From: Pseudomonas salomonii
Lineage (GTDB): Bacteria > Pseudomonadota > Gammaproteobacteria > Pseudomonadales > Pseudomonadaceae
DNA length: 64,000 nt
Assembly: GCF_900107155.1 (NCBI RefSeq)
Contig: NZ_FNOX01000004.1
Location: 186,001 to 250,000 of the forward strand
Direction of reading: 5' to 3'
Shown piece by piece: positions 28,826 to 37,295 of the stretch. Both the position numbers and the translations under genes were made by a program. The first letter of the stretch is position 1. Each line of letters opens with the position of its first letter. Below the pieces are notes generated by a model. The model saw nothing but the letters and a program-made list of their open reading frames with translations. It made no database searches and had not been told where the DNA came from.

Positions 28826-28950
28826 TGGCGAGGGCGGGCTTGCCAACCGTTCAGACAGGTTGGTAGACCTGCGGGCCTCATCGCGGGCAAGCCCGCTCCC
28901 ATATTTAAAGGTGTTCACATTTCAAAATGTGGGAGCTGGCTTGCCTGCGA
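28826..28950. repeat. REP cluster between argS and priA
   Basis: At least three REP units in 125 bases: a degenerate GGGCGGGCTTGCC at about 28832, GCGGGCAAGCCCGCTCCCA at about 28882-28901, and TGTGGGAGCTGGCTTGCCTGCGA at about 28928-28950. The last belongs to the GCTGGCTTGCCTGC variant. No gene is seen in the 204-base gap. Confidence 0.75.
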
Positions 28951-28964
28951 TTGTGATTTTGCAG

Positions 28965-31184
28965 TCAATACAGGTCTACCGGGTCCACATCCAACGACCA
29001 TCGCACTTGGCGGCCGCTGGGCATTTGCTCCAGGGCAAGCATCCAGCTACTTAGTAGCCGATGCAGCGGTGCGCGGGAGGTTGCCTGCAAGAGTAGCTGA
29101 GCGCGATACCGCCCGGCGCGGCGCTCCATCGGTGCGGGCACCGGGCCGAGCAATTCGATGCCGGTCAGACCCAATTCGCCGAGCAAACGTTCGGCGGCGC
29201 TGCAGGCCTCGTCGAGAAAACTTTCGGCCTGCCCTGGCTTGTGCGCTTCAGCGCGCAACAGTGCCAAATGTGCGAACGGCGGCAGGCCGGCGGAGCGGCG
29301 TTCGCTCAGGGCCTGTTCGGCGAAAGCGAAGTAGCCCTGTTCTGTCAGCTGAATCAGCAAAGGATGGTCGGCCAGGTGCGTCTGGATAATCACCTTGCCC
29401 GGCTCTTCGGCGCGCCCGGCACGGCCTGCCACCTGCACGATCAACTGCGCCATGCGTTCGCTGGCGCGGAAGTCGCCGGAGAACAAACCCCCGTCGGCGT
29501 CCAGGATCGACACCAGCGTGACCCGTGGGAAGTGGTGCCCTTTGGCGAGCATCTGCGTGCCGATCAGGATGCACGGCTGGCCTTTCTGGATGGTCGCAAA
29601 CAGCTGGTTCATCGCGTCTTTGCGCGAAGTGCTGTCGCGGTCGACGCGCAGCACCGGGTAATCCGGAAACAGAATGCCCAGGCGTTCCTCGGCGCGTTCG
29701 GTGCCCGCACCCACAGGGCGCAAATCCACTTTGCCGCATTGTGGGCAATGGCGCGGCACGCGCTCCACATGGCCGCAGTGGTGGCAGCGCAGTTCGCCGT
29801 GGCGCTGGTGTACGGTCATGCGTGCATCGCAGCGTTCGCACTCGGACATCCAGCCGCAGTCATGGCACAGCAGTGTCGGCGCAAAGCCCCTACGGTTGAG
29901 AAATACCAGAACTTGCTGGCCGGCGGCGAGGGTTTGGCCGATGGCTTGCTGCATCGGCCCGGAAATGCCGCTGTCCAGCGGGCGACTTTTTACATCCAGG
30001 CGCAGGAAGCGTGGTTGCTTGGCGCCGCCTGCGCGCTCATTGAGGCGCAGCAGGCCATAACGGCCGGTGTAGGCATTGTGCAGGCTTTCCAGGGACGGTG
30101 TGGCCGAGCCGAGCACAATCGGGATGTCTTCCTGGCGCGCGCGTACCAGCGCCAGGTCGCGGGCGTGGTAACGCAGGCCTTCCTGCTGTTTATAGGAGCC
30201 GTCGTGCTCCTCGTCGATGATGATCAGCCCAGGGTTCTTCATCGGCGTGAACAGTGCCGAGCGGGTGCCGATAATAATGTCGGCCTCGCCGTCCCGCGCC
30301 GCCAGCCAGGCTTCCAGGCGCTCACGGTCGTTGACCGCCGAATGCACCAGCGCGATGCGGGCGTTGAAGCGCTGTTCGAAGCGCGCCAGGGTTTGCGGGC
30401 CCAGGTTGATCTCCGGGATCAACACCAGTGCCTGCTTGCCGGCTTGCAGGGTTTCGCGGATCAGCTGCAAATACACTTCGGTCTTGCCGCTGCCGGTGAC
30501 ACCGGCCAACAGGAAGGCGTGGAAACTGTCGAAACCTGCGCGAATGGCTTCATAGGCGGCGCGTTGCTCGGGGTTCAGCGGTAATTCCGGCTGGGCCAGC
30601 CAATGGTCGTGGCGCGGGTCCGGCGCGTGCTTGCGGATTTCCACCTGCACCAAGCCCTTGGCCAGCAGCAGGTCGAGGCTGTCTTTGCTGAGCATCAGCT
30701 TGCTTAACAGTTGGTGGGCCACGCCGTGGGGGTGCTGGGCCAGGGTCGCGAGGGCTTCACGCTGGCGCGGGGCGCGGGCGATGCGCGGGTCATCGAGGCG
30801 CGCGCCGGGCACCATCGACCAGAAACGCTCCTGGCGTGCTTCAGCCGGCTCGCCCTGGCGCAGCAGCACCGGCAGCGCCCAGCTCAGGGTATCGCCGAGG
30901 CTGTGCTGGTAATACTGGGCGGTCCACAGGCATAGCTTGAACAGCGCGGGCGGCAGCGGTGGCGTGGCATCGAGGATGGCCAGGGCCGGCTTGAGCTTTT
31001 CGGCAGGGACTTCGCTGTGATCGGCCACTTCGATCAGAATGCCGATCATCTCGCGACGGCCAAACGGCACGCGCACGCGCATGCCTGGCTGCAACTGCGC
31101 CCGCAACACGCCGGCCGGGGCCCGGTAGTCGAACAGGCGGCGCAGGGGCGAGGGCAGGGCTAGGCGCAAAATGGCGTCGGGCAC
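28965..31184 (-). CDS. priA: Primosomal replication protein N' (PriA helicase)
   Basis: 739 residues, GTG start. Superfamily-2 3'-5' DNA helicase that reloads the replisome at stalled forks. The N-terminal 3'-end-binding domain (ILRLALPSPLRRLFDYRAP) precedes Walker A GVTGSGKTE (228-236) and the DEEHD box. The zinc region holds eight cysteines in pairs (CHDCGWMSECERC, then CHHCGHVERVPRHCPQCG). Late helicase motifs include ILIGTQMLAKGHHFPRVTLV and QVAGRAGR. Alone on its strand between argS and the divergent rpmE. Confidence 0.97.
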   Translation of the reverse strand: MPDAILRLALPSPLRRLFDYRAPAGVLRAQLQPGMRVRVPFGRREMIGILIEVADHSEVPAEKLKPALAILDATPPLPPALFKLCLWTAQYYQHSLGDTLSWALPVLLRQGEPAEARQERFWSMVPGARLDDPRIARAPRQREALATLAQHPHGVAHQLLSKLMLSKDSLDLLLAKGLVQVEIRKHAPDPRHDHWLAQPELPLNPEQRAAYEAIRAGFDSFHAFLLAGVTGSGKTEVYLQLIRETLQAGKQALVLIPEINLGPQTLARFEQRFNARIALVHSAVNDRERLEAWLAARDGEADIIIGTRSALFTPMKNPGLIIIDEEHDGSYKQQEGLRYHARDLALVRARQEDIPIVLGSATPSLESLHNAYTGRYGLLRLNERAGGAKQPRFLRLDVKSRPLDSGISGPMQQAIGQTLAAGQQVLVFLNRRGFAPTLLCHDCGWMSECERCDARMTVHQRHGELRCHHCGHVERVPRHCPQCGKVDLRPVGAGTERAEERLGILFPDYPVLRVDRDSTSRKDAMNQLFATIQKGQPCILIGTQMLAKGHHFPRVTLVSILDADGGLFSGDFRASERMAQLIVQVAGRAGRAEEPGKVIIQTHLADHPLLIQLTEQGYFAFAEQALSERRSAGLPPFAHLALLRAEAHKPGQAESFLDEACSAAERLLGELGLTGIELLGPVPAPMERRAGRYRAQLLLQATSRAPLHRLLSSWMLALEQMPSGRQVRWSLDVDPVDLY

Positions 31185-31314
31185 GCGGGGAGTCTCATAT
31201 AAAGGCAGGCGGTGGCGCAGGGGCGGGAGCCTAGCAGACAGGGGCAGCCTTGGGTATGCCGAGGTTTTTCTGATGAAAGGGGCTTTTATGTGGGTAAACC
31301 ACGGGAGGCGCCGC

Positions 31315-31342
31315 TTGCGCGTTTAAAAAGGTCTGGTAGAAT
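31315..31342 (+). promoter_or_regulatory. Sigma-70-like promoter of rpmE
   Basis: TTGCGC at 31315-31320 and TAGAAT at 31337-31342, 16-nt spacer, about 70 bases before the rpmE start. The 228-base gap between priA and rpmE holds no gene. The leader from about 31349 to 31412 contains a dyad around the repeated GTGTCGAGTGGCGGCACG stretch that might bind a ribosomal protein; that is speculation. Confidence 0.55.
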
Positions 31343-31412
31343 CCGCGGCCTAATTACGTGCGGTATTCGACAATAGTGTCGAGTGGCGGCACGCTAGCCC
31401 GAGGAAGTCACC

Positions 31413-31640
31413 ATGAAAGCCGATATCCATCCAGCGTACGAAACTATCGAAGTAACCTGCAGCTGCGGCAACAAGTTCGAAACACGTTCGAACCTGTGCA
31501 AGCCACTGGGTACTGACGTATGCAACGAGTGCCACCCGTTCTACACCGGTAAGCAGAAAACTCTGGACACCGGCGGCCGTGTACAGCGCTTCGCAGATCG
31601 CTTTGGTGCTTTCGGCAAGAAGCCTGCTGCTGCAGAGTAA
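31413..31640 (+). CDS. rpmE: 50S ribosomal protein L31 (zinc-binding form)
   Basis: 75 residues, [22 protein letters not shown]. Cysteines at 16, 18, 37 and 40 form the zinc site of the C+ form of L31, as opposed to the zinc-free paralog YkgM/RpmE2 that replaces it under zinc limitation. A well-formed terminator follows. It is divergent from priA, the usual pseudomonad arrangement. Confidence 0.97.
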   Translation: MKADIHPAYETIEVTCSCGNKFETRSNLCKPLGTDVCNECHPFYTGKQKTLDTGGRVQRFADRFGAFGKKPAAAE

Positions 31641-31674
31641 GGCTCAAAAGCCCTCAGGGTTTTTGCAAGCTGTT

Positions 31675-31704
31675 AAAAAGGCGCCCCTTGTGGGCGCCTT
31701 TTTT
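31675..31704 (+). terminator. Terminator of rpmE
   Basis: AAAAAGGCGCCC, loop CTTGT, GGGCGCCTTTTTT: a 12-bp stem including the A/T arms, ending in a T-run, 35 bases after the rpmE stop. The remaining 220 bases up to the malic-enzyme start are AT-rich at about 31735-31790 (promoter-like composition) but I could not assign a clear -35/-10 pair. Confidence 0.92.
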
Positions 31705-31926
31705 GCACCTGCGATTTGATTGTGCTGCACTCAAAGCAATTTTAATAAAAAATTGTAGACATTTTTTATCTCGATTGTGAACAGTTAAACCCTTATATCC
31801 CGTGGCTCTTGGCCGAAAGTCTTAGTGCACGGCCCTTGACGGGAGTGACTGACCAGTCTTGTGGGGACTTTCTCACACGCGTATCCTCGGCGGTCCGTCG
31901 ACCAACAGTAAAAGCGGAATGCCGAT

Positions 31927-33195
31927 ATGTCTGATTTGAAAACTGCCGCTCTCGAATATCATGCCCATCCTCGTCCAGGAAAGCTGAGTGTAGAGCTCAC
32001 CAAAGCCACTGCCACTGCCCGCGACCTGTCGCTGGCCTACAGCCCTGGCGTTGCCGAGCCCGTACGTGAAATCGCCCGCGACCCTGAACTGGCGTACAAG
32101 TACACCGGCAAAGGCAACCTGGTTGCAGTGATTTCCGATGGCACCGCGATTCTCGGCCTGGGCAACCTCGGCCCATTGGCGTCCAAGCCAGTCATGGAAG
32201 GTAAAGGCGTGCTGTTCAAGCGCTTTGCCGGCATTGACGTTTTCGACATCGAAGTCGACTCCGAAAGCCCACAAGCTTTCATCGACACCGTAAAGCGCAT
32301 TTCCATCACCTTCGGTGGCATCAACCTGGAAGACATCAAGGCACCTGAGTGCTTCGAGATCGAAAAGGCCCTGATCGAACAGTGCGACATCCCGGTATTC
32401 CACGATGACCAGCACGGCACCGCAATCGTTACTGCGGCCGGCATGATCAACGCCCTGGAAATCGCCGGCAAAACCCTGGCTGACGCACAGATCGTCTGCC
32501 TGGGTGCTGGTGCTGCCGCCATCTCCTGCATGAAGTTGCTGGTGAGCATGGGCGCCAAGCTTGAAAACATCTTCATGGTCGACAGCAAGGGCGTTGTGCA
32601 GTCCGAGCGTACCGATCTGAACCAGTACAAGGCGATGTTTGCCCACGCTACCGACAAGCGCACCCTGGCTGACGCCCTCGACGGTGCCGACGTGTTCGTT
32701 GGCCTGTCCGGCCCGAACCTGCTGAGCGCCGAAGGCCTGAAGTCCATGGCGGCCAACCCGATCGTGTTCGCCTGCTCCAACCCGGACCCGGAGATCTCGC
32801 CTGAGCTGGCCCACGCCACTCGCAACGACGTGATCATGGCCACCGGCCGTTCGGACTACCCGAACCAGGTCAACAACGTGTTGGGCTTCCCGTTCATCTT
32901 CCGTGGTGCCCTGGACGTTCGCGCCAAGCGCATCAACGAAGAGATGAAAGTGGCTGCCGCCAACGCCCTGCGCGAACTGGCCAAGCTGCCGGTACCTCAG
33001 GACGTGTGCGATGCCTACGGTGGTGCCCCGCTGGCATTCGGTCGTGAGTACATCATCCCGAAACCAATGGATAAGCGCCTGATCACCCTGATCTCGGATG
33101 CCGTGGCCAAAGCCGCCATCGAGACCGGTGTGGCTACCCTGCCGTATCCGAAGCACTACCCGCTGCAAAGCGTGGATGATGTGTTCAACGGCTAA
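31927..33195 (+). CDS. maeB: NADP-dependent malic enzyme, short form
   Basis: 422 residues, MSDLKTAALEYHAHPRPGKLSVE. Converts malate to pyruvate and CO2 with NAD(P) reduction. The malic N-terminal domain contains the Tyr in SLAYSPGVAEPV, the Lys/Asp motif in FDIEVDSESP and GGINLEDIKAPECFEIE, and the metal-binding HDDQHGTAIV. The NAD(P) fold starts at IVCLGAGAAAISC. The enterobacterial MaeB carries an extra C-terminal phosphotransacetylase-like domain (about 750 residues in all); this protein stops after the catalytic part. Cofactor preference is inferred. Position matches PAO1 PA5046. Confidence 0.9.
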   Translation: MSDLKTAALEYHAHPRPGKLSVELTKATATARDLSLAYSPGVAEPVREIARDPELAYKYTGKGNLVAVISDGTAILGLGNLGPLASKPVMEGKGVLFKRFAGIDVFDIEVDSESPQAFIDTVKRISITFGGINLEDIKAPECFEIEKALIEQCDIPVFHDDQHGTAIVTAAGMINALEIAGKTLADAQIVCLGAGAAAISCMKLLVSMGAKLENIFMVDSKGVVQSERTDLNQYKAMFAHATDKRTLADALDGADVFVGLSGPNLLSAEGLKSMAANPIVFACSNPDPEISPELAHATRNDVIMATGRSDYPNQVNNVLGFPFIFRGALDVRAKRINEEMKVAAANALRELAKLPVPQDVCDAYGGAPLAFGREYIIPKPMDKRLITLISDAVAKAAIETGVATLPYPKHYPLQSVDDVFNG

Positions 33196-33211
33196 GCCGT
33201 TGTAGCGCACC

Positions 33212-33253
33212 CACAAAAAGCCCCGGCTCTTGCGAGTCGGGGCTTTTTTTGTG
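33212..33253. terminator. Terminator of malic-enzyme gene
   Basis: CACAAAAAGCCCCGGCTC, loop TTGC, GAGTCGGGGCTTTTTTTGTG. The 18-bp arms have a single G-T type mismatch, with an A-run and T-run on either side. Confidence 0.93.
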
Positions 33254-33290
33254 GCTGGCTGAATGCGGTCTTCAGGCGCCAGGTAAACCC

Positions 33291-33380
33291 TGTGGGAGCC
33301 GGGCTTGCCCGCGATGGCGGTGTATCAGGGGGTGACTCAGTGGCGGATACACCGCCGTCGCAGGCAAGCCAGCTCCCACA
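33291..33380. repeat. REP doublet (REPIN-like) between malic enzyme and mrcA
   Basis: TGTGGGAGCCGGGCTTGCCCGCGA on the left and TCGCAGGCAAGCCAGCTCCCACA on the right with a dyad (CGGTGTATC...GATACACCG) between. The two arms belong to different REP subtypes (GGGCTTGCCCG and GGCTTGCCTGC). Situated between convergent genes. Confidence 0.85.
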
Positions 33381-33408
33381 TGGGAGCTGTGCCGGGCCAC
33401 TGATTTCA

Positions 33409-35874
33409 CTAGAACAAATCGATCGGCGCCGCCTCATCCGCCGGCAGCGGGCTGCCCGGTGCAACGCCGTTGCCCAGCTCGTTGACCGACGGCGGCGTGT
33501 CTTCGCTCTTGAACAGCTCGAAGTACGCATTCGGCGTGCTTGGCGATGCTGCACGGCCGCTCACCGGGTCGATCCGCAGGCTGAGGATGCCTTCCGGCTC
33601 GGCCTGGGTATGCAGCGGCTTGTCCTTCAAGGCCGCGCCCATGTAGCTCATCCAGATCGGCAGTGCGACGGTGCCACCAAACTCACGGCGGCCCAGGCTT
33701 TCCGGTTGGTCGTAACCGGTCCACACGGTGGTCACGTAATCGGCGTTGTAGCCGGAGAACCAGGCGTCCTTGGATTCGTTGGTGGTACCGGTCTTGCCGG
33801 CGATATCTGCGCGGCCCAAGGCCAGGGCGCGGCGGCCGGTGCCTTTCTTGATCACGTCTTCCAGGATGCTGTTGAGGATGTAAGTGGTACGGCCATCCAC
33901 CACGCGCTCGGCCACTGCCGGTGCCTGTGGTTCGGTGGGCACGGTGGCATTGGCGGCCGGTGCTGCGCCTGGTGTCGGCTCAATGGTGATGCCACCGTTG
34001 TTCGGTGCTGCAATGCCATCGGGTGCAGCCACACCGTTGACCACGTCGCCCGGCACGCGTGGCGGGTTGGCGGTGAACAGGGTATCGCCATTGCGGCTTT
34101 CGATCTTGTCGATCAGGTACGGCGTGATCTTGTAGCCGCCGTTGGCAAAGGTGCTCCAGCCGGTAGCGATTTCCATCGGCGTGAGGGTCGCGGTGCCCAG
34201 CGCCAGGGACAGGTTAGGCGGCAGGTCCGACTTGGCGAAGCCGAAGCGCGTCATGTAGTCGATGGTCTTGCCCACGCCCATGGCCTGCAGCAGGCGGATC
34301 GATACCAGGTTGCGCGACTTGTACAGTGCCTCGCGAATACGGATCGGGCCGAGGAAGGTGTTGGTGTCGTTCTTCGGGCGCCAGACCTTGTCCAGGTACT
34401 CGTCGACAAACACGATCGGTGCGTCGTTGACCAGGCTGGCGGCGGTGTAGCCGTTATCCAGCGCGGCGCTGTACACGAACGGCTTAAAGCTCGAGCCAGG
34501 CTGGCGCTTGGCCTGGGTGGCGCGGTTGTAGTTGCTCTGCTCGAAGGCAAACCCGCCGACCAGTGCACGGATCGCACCGTTCTGCGGGTCCAGGGACACC
34601 AGGGCGCCTTGGGCTACAGGCACTTGGCTGAATTTAAGGCTGTCGTCTTTCTGGCGTTGCACGCGGATCAAATCACCGACCTGCGCCACGTCCGACGGCT
34701 GCTTGGGCATCGGGCCCATGCTGTTGGTGTTCAGGAACGGGCGTGCCCACTTCATGCTGTCCCACGACACATGGCCTTCGCCGCTGCGGGTGAGCACTTG
34801 CACGCCATCCTTCTTCACCTGGGTGACGATGGCGGGCTCCAGGCCGCTGATCGGGCGCTGTTTGCCCAGCTCGGTGGTCCAGGCGCTCAGGGTCTTGCCC
34901 GGCAGGCGCGATTCGGGGCCACGGTAGCCATGGCGCTGGTCGTAGGTCACCAAACCGTCGCGTACGGAATTGTTGGCGATTTCCTGCAGGTTGCTCGGAA
35001 TAGTCGTGGTCACGCGGAAGCCTTCGGTGTAGGCCTCGCTGCCATAACGGCCAACCATCTCGGCTCGCGCCATTTCAGCGATATATGGCGCATTCACTTC
35101 CGGTGTCGGCACGTGGTAGCTGGCGTTCAGCGGCTCGGCCACGGCGCTCTCGTAGGCGGCCTGGTCGATTTTGCCCAGCTTGTACATGCGCCCCAGGATC
35201 CAGTCGCGACGCTCCTTGCTGCGCGCCGGGTTGGCCAGCGGGTTGAAGCGCGACGGCGCCTTGGGCAGGCCGGCGATCATTGCCATCTGCGCCAGGCTGG
35301 CGTCACGAATCGACTTGCCGTAGTACACCTGCGAAGCGGCCTCGATCCCGTAGGCGCGGTTGCCCAGGTAGATCTTGTTGACGTACAGCTCAAGGATTTC
35401 GTCCTTGGTCAGCTGACGTTCGATCTGCAGCGCCAACAGAATTTCGGTGGCCTTGCGCGAAAAACTGCGCTCGCTGGTGAGGAAGAAGTTCTTCGCCACC
35501 TGCATGGTGATGGTGCTGCCGCCGGATTGAATGTGTCCGCTTTTTACCAACTGGGTCGCTGCGCGCACCAGGCTGCTTGGGTCGACGCCGTAGTGGTTGG
35601 CGAAATTATCGTCTTCAGCCGAGAGCAGGGCGTTGATGAAATTGGGTGGAATGTCGGCGAAACGGATCGGTGTGCGGCGCATTTCGCCGAACTCCGCGAT
35701 CAGTTTTTCATCGCTGCTGTAGACCCGCAAAGGAATCTGCAACTGGATACTTCTGAGTGCCTCTACGGAAGGCAAACCCGGACTAAGGTAGAGGTAGGCC
35801 CCGCTGAGTACGAGCAGCAGCCCGCAGACGATCGCGACAATGGAGTACCCGAAAAACTTCAGCAGACGAATCAA
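33409..35874 (-). CDS. mrcA: Penicillin-binding protein 1A (bifunctional glycosyltransferase/transpeptidase)
   Basis: 821 residues. N-terminal membrane anchor at about 8-30, then the family-51 glycosyltransferase with catalytic Glu87 in SAEDDNF and the downstream KATEILLALQIERQLTKDEILELYVNKIYLG region. The transpeptidase has the nucleophile in PGSSFKPF (Ser461 by counting), the SRN box (KSRNLVSIRL) and KTGTTN. Between them lies the OB-like insert of PBP1A. It builds and cross-links peptidoglycan at the inner membrane. Divergent from pilM over a 216-base gap; the mrcA-pilMNOPQ order is shared by many gammaproteobacteria (mrcA-hofMNOPQ in E. coli). Confidence 0.97.
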   Translation of the reverse strand: MIRLLKFFGYSIVAIVCGLLLVLSGAYLYLSPGLPSVEALRSIQLQIPLRVYSSDEKLIAEFGEMRRTPIRFADIPPNFINALLSAEDDNFANHYGVDPSSLVRAATQLVKSGHIQSGGSTITMQVAKNFFLTSERSFSRKATEILLALQIERQLTKDEILELYVNKIYLGNRAYGIEAASQVYYGKSIRDASLAQMAMIAGLPKAPSRFNPLANPARSKERRDWILGRMYKLGKIDQAAYESAVAEPLNASYHVPTPEVNAPYIAEMARAEMVGRYGSEAYTEGFRVTTTIPSNLQEIANNSVRDGLVTYDQRHGYRGPESRLPGKTLSAWTTELGKQRPISGLEPAIVTQVKKDGVQVLTRSGEGHVSWDSMKWARPFLNTNSMGPMPKQPSDVAQVGDLIRVQRQKDDSLKFSQVPVAQGALVSLDPQNGAIRALVGGFAFEQSNYNRATQAKRQPGSSFKPFVYSAALDNGYTAASLVNDAPIVFVDEYLDKVWRPKNDTNTFLGPIRIREALYKSRNLVSIRLLQAMGVGKTIDYMTRFGFAKSDLPPNLSLALGTATLTPMEIATGWSTFANGGYKITPYLIDKIESRNGDTLFTANPPRVPGDVVNGVAAPDGIAAPNNGGITIEPTPGAAPAANATVPTEPQAPAVAERVVDGRTTYILNSILEDVIKKGTGRRALALGRADIAGKTGTTNESKDAWFSGYNADYVTTVWTGYDQPESLGRREFGGTVALPIWMSYMGAALKDKPLHTQAEPEGILSLRIDPVSGRAASPSTPNAYFELFKSEDTPPSVNELGNGVAPGSPLPADEAAPIDLF

Positions 35875-36090
35875 GGCTTTTGGATTTCCAGAGAAAAGAA
35901 TGAGTTACGCGTCGGGGCATGCATGGCAAACGATGGATCGACCCGAGCAGCAGGAAAAAGCGGGAAAAAACGCTGGGCATTAAAGCATTTTCGGCCTGGG
36001 GCGTCATTCGTGGCGGCCAAACAAGTCGACCGAATGCACGATTCCCAGCGGCAATCAGGCGGTATGACAGGCAAAGTTTTAGGGAGTTTT

Positions 36091-36747
36091 ATGCGAAAGG
36101 GATTTTTCAGGCGTAAAGCCGACACCCTGTTGGGCGTCGACATCAATGACACCGGTATCAAGCTGATTGAACTGGACCACACCGCCGGCGCTTACCGCGT
36201 CAAGGCATACGTCACGCAGGGGCTGCCCGCCAATGCGGTCGTCGACGGCACATTGTTGGACCTTGAAGGGGTGGCCCAGGCGCTGCAACAGGCGTTGTCA
36301 CGGTTGCACACGTCCGCCCGGCAGGCGGCAGTGGCGGTGTCGGGGCCGTCGGTCATCACGCGGGTGATCGACATGGAGGCGGGGCTCAGTGACGAGGAGA
36401 TGGCGTGGATGATCCAGATGGAAGCCGACCAGTACATTCCTTACCCACTGGATGACGTTGCCATCGACTTTCAGGTGCGCGGCCCTTCGCCTCAGGACTC
36501 GGCGCGGGTCGAGGTGGTGCTGGCTGCGTGCCTTAAGGAGCAGGTCGAGGCCCGCGCCGCGGTTTTGGCCCTGGCCGGGCTGGTTGCGCGGGTGGTGGAC
36601 GTCGAAGGGTTTGCATTGGAGCGCGCTTGCCGTCAGGATTTCGCCAGCTTCATGCCGGGCCATCGAGTCGATGGCGCACAATGGGCCGTGGATGCTCACG
36701 GGATGGGAATTGCTTGCGGGCTGGCCCTGAGGAGTTTCGCTGGATGA
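36091..36747 (+). CDS. pilM: Type IV pilus assembly ATPase-like PilM, internally shortened
   Basis: 218 residues from ATG 36091 (AGGGAG upstream), against about 354 for PilM of P. aeruginosa. The N-terminal actin-like part is well preserved: LLGVDINDTGIKLIELDHTAG (phosphate-1 loop), AVAVSGPSVITRVIDMEAGLSDEEM, ADQYIPYPLDDVAIDFQV and LAGLVARVVDVEGFALERA. It then jumps within about 30 residues to GIACGLALRSF, which is the very end of a normal PilM. The second phosphate loop and adenosine-binding region are therefore missing while frame is kept. PilM normally sits on the cytoplasmic side and binds the PilN N-terminus, so that binding surface may survive but nucleotide binding probably does not. 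Overlaps pilN by four bases. Confidence 0.85.
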   Translation: MRKGFFRRKADTLLGVDINDTGIKLIELDHTAGAYRVKAYVTQGLPANAVVDGTLLDLEGVAQALQQALSRLHTSARQAAVAVSGPSVITRVIDMEAGLSDEEMAWMIQMEADQYIPYPLDDVAIDFQVRGPSPQDSARVEVVLAACLKEQVEARAAVLALAGLVARVVDVEGFALERACRQDFASFMPGHRVDGAQWAVDAHGMGIACGLALRSFAG

Positions 36748-37295
36748 CACGAATCAATCTTTTGCCTTGGCGCCAGGCGCAGGCAGAACGGCGGCGCAAG
36801 TACTTCCTGATATTTCTGCTGGGGTTCGCCGGTGTGGCTCTCGCGGCGGTGTGGCTGGCGGACCAGGTCATCGATCAGGCGATCGACCGGCAAGTGACGC
36901 GCAACAGCCAATTGAACAAAAACGTCGCCATCCAGGACTCGCGCCTCAAGACCATCGATGACTTGCAGGAGCAGAGCCAGCAATTGGCCGCGCGAATGAA
37001 GGTCGTACAGGACCTGCAGGAATCCCGCTCGGCCGGCGCCCAACTATTGGACCAGCTCGCCCGTGCCGTGCCCGATGGGGTGCACCTGCATGAGGTGGTT
37101 GCCAAGGGCAATACGGTGAGTGTCAGTGGCAGTGCCGAGTCCAGCCAGGATATCGCTCAGCTGATGCGCCGCCTCGAAGCCTCTGAAGGTGCCCACGCAA
37201 CCCGGTTGCAGCATGTGCGTGCGCAGGGCCAAGGGGGCGGCAACGAATTCCAGTTGATGGTGCGCCAAGGGGAATCCACCGAGGCCCAGCCTTGA
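36744..37295 (+). CDS. pilN: Type IV pilus inner-membrane alignment protein PilN
   Basis: 183 residues, slightly short of the usual 198. It starts MTRINLLPWR, the conserved PilM-binding motif (INLLPWR), then a membrane span (FLIFLLGFAGVALAAVWLA), a periplasmic coiled coil (NSQLNKNVAIQDSRLKTIDDLQEQSQQLAARM) and a small ferredoxin-like domain (LLDQLARAVPDGVHLHEVVAKGNTVSVSGSAESSQDIAQLMRRLE). The PilM-binding motif is intact even though PilM is reduced. Coupled by overlap to pilM (ATGA) and to the next gene (TTGA). Confidence 0.92.
   Translation: MTRINLLPWRQAQAERRRKYFLIFLLGFAGVALAAVWLADQVIDQAIDRQVTRNSQLNKNVAIQDSRLKTIDDLQEQSQQLAARMKVVQDLQESRSAGAQLLDQLARAVPDGVHLHEVVAKGNTVSVSGSAESSQDIAQLMRRLEASEGAHATRLQHVRAQGQGGGNEFQLMVRQGESTEAQP

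Noticed and set aside
27066..29054. A 662-codon open frame antisense to argS.
   Set aside because: It is a shadow of argS and runs into the REP cluster; no domain or ribosome-binding site.
33292..36747. An open frame of over 3.4 kb on the plus strand, antisense to all of mrcA and continuous with pilM.
   Set aside because: Only the last 219 codons (from 36091) match a protein family. The rest is the mirror frame of a high-GC gene with strong codon bias and passes through a REP element and the mrcA-pilM gap without a start or Shine-Dalgarno.
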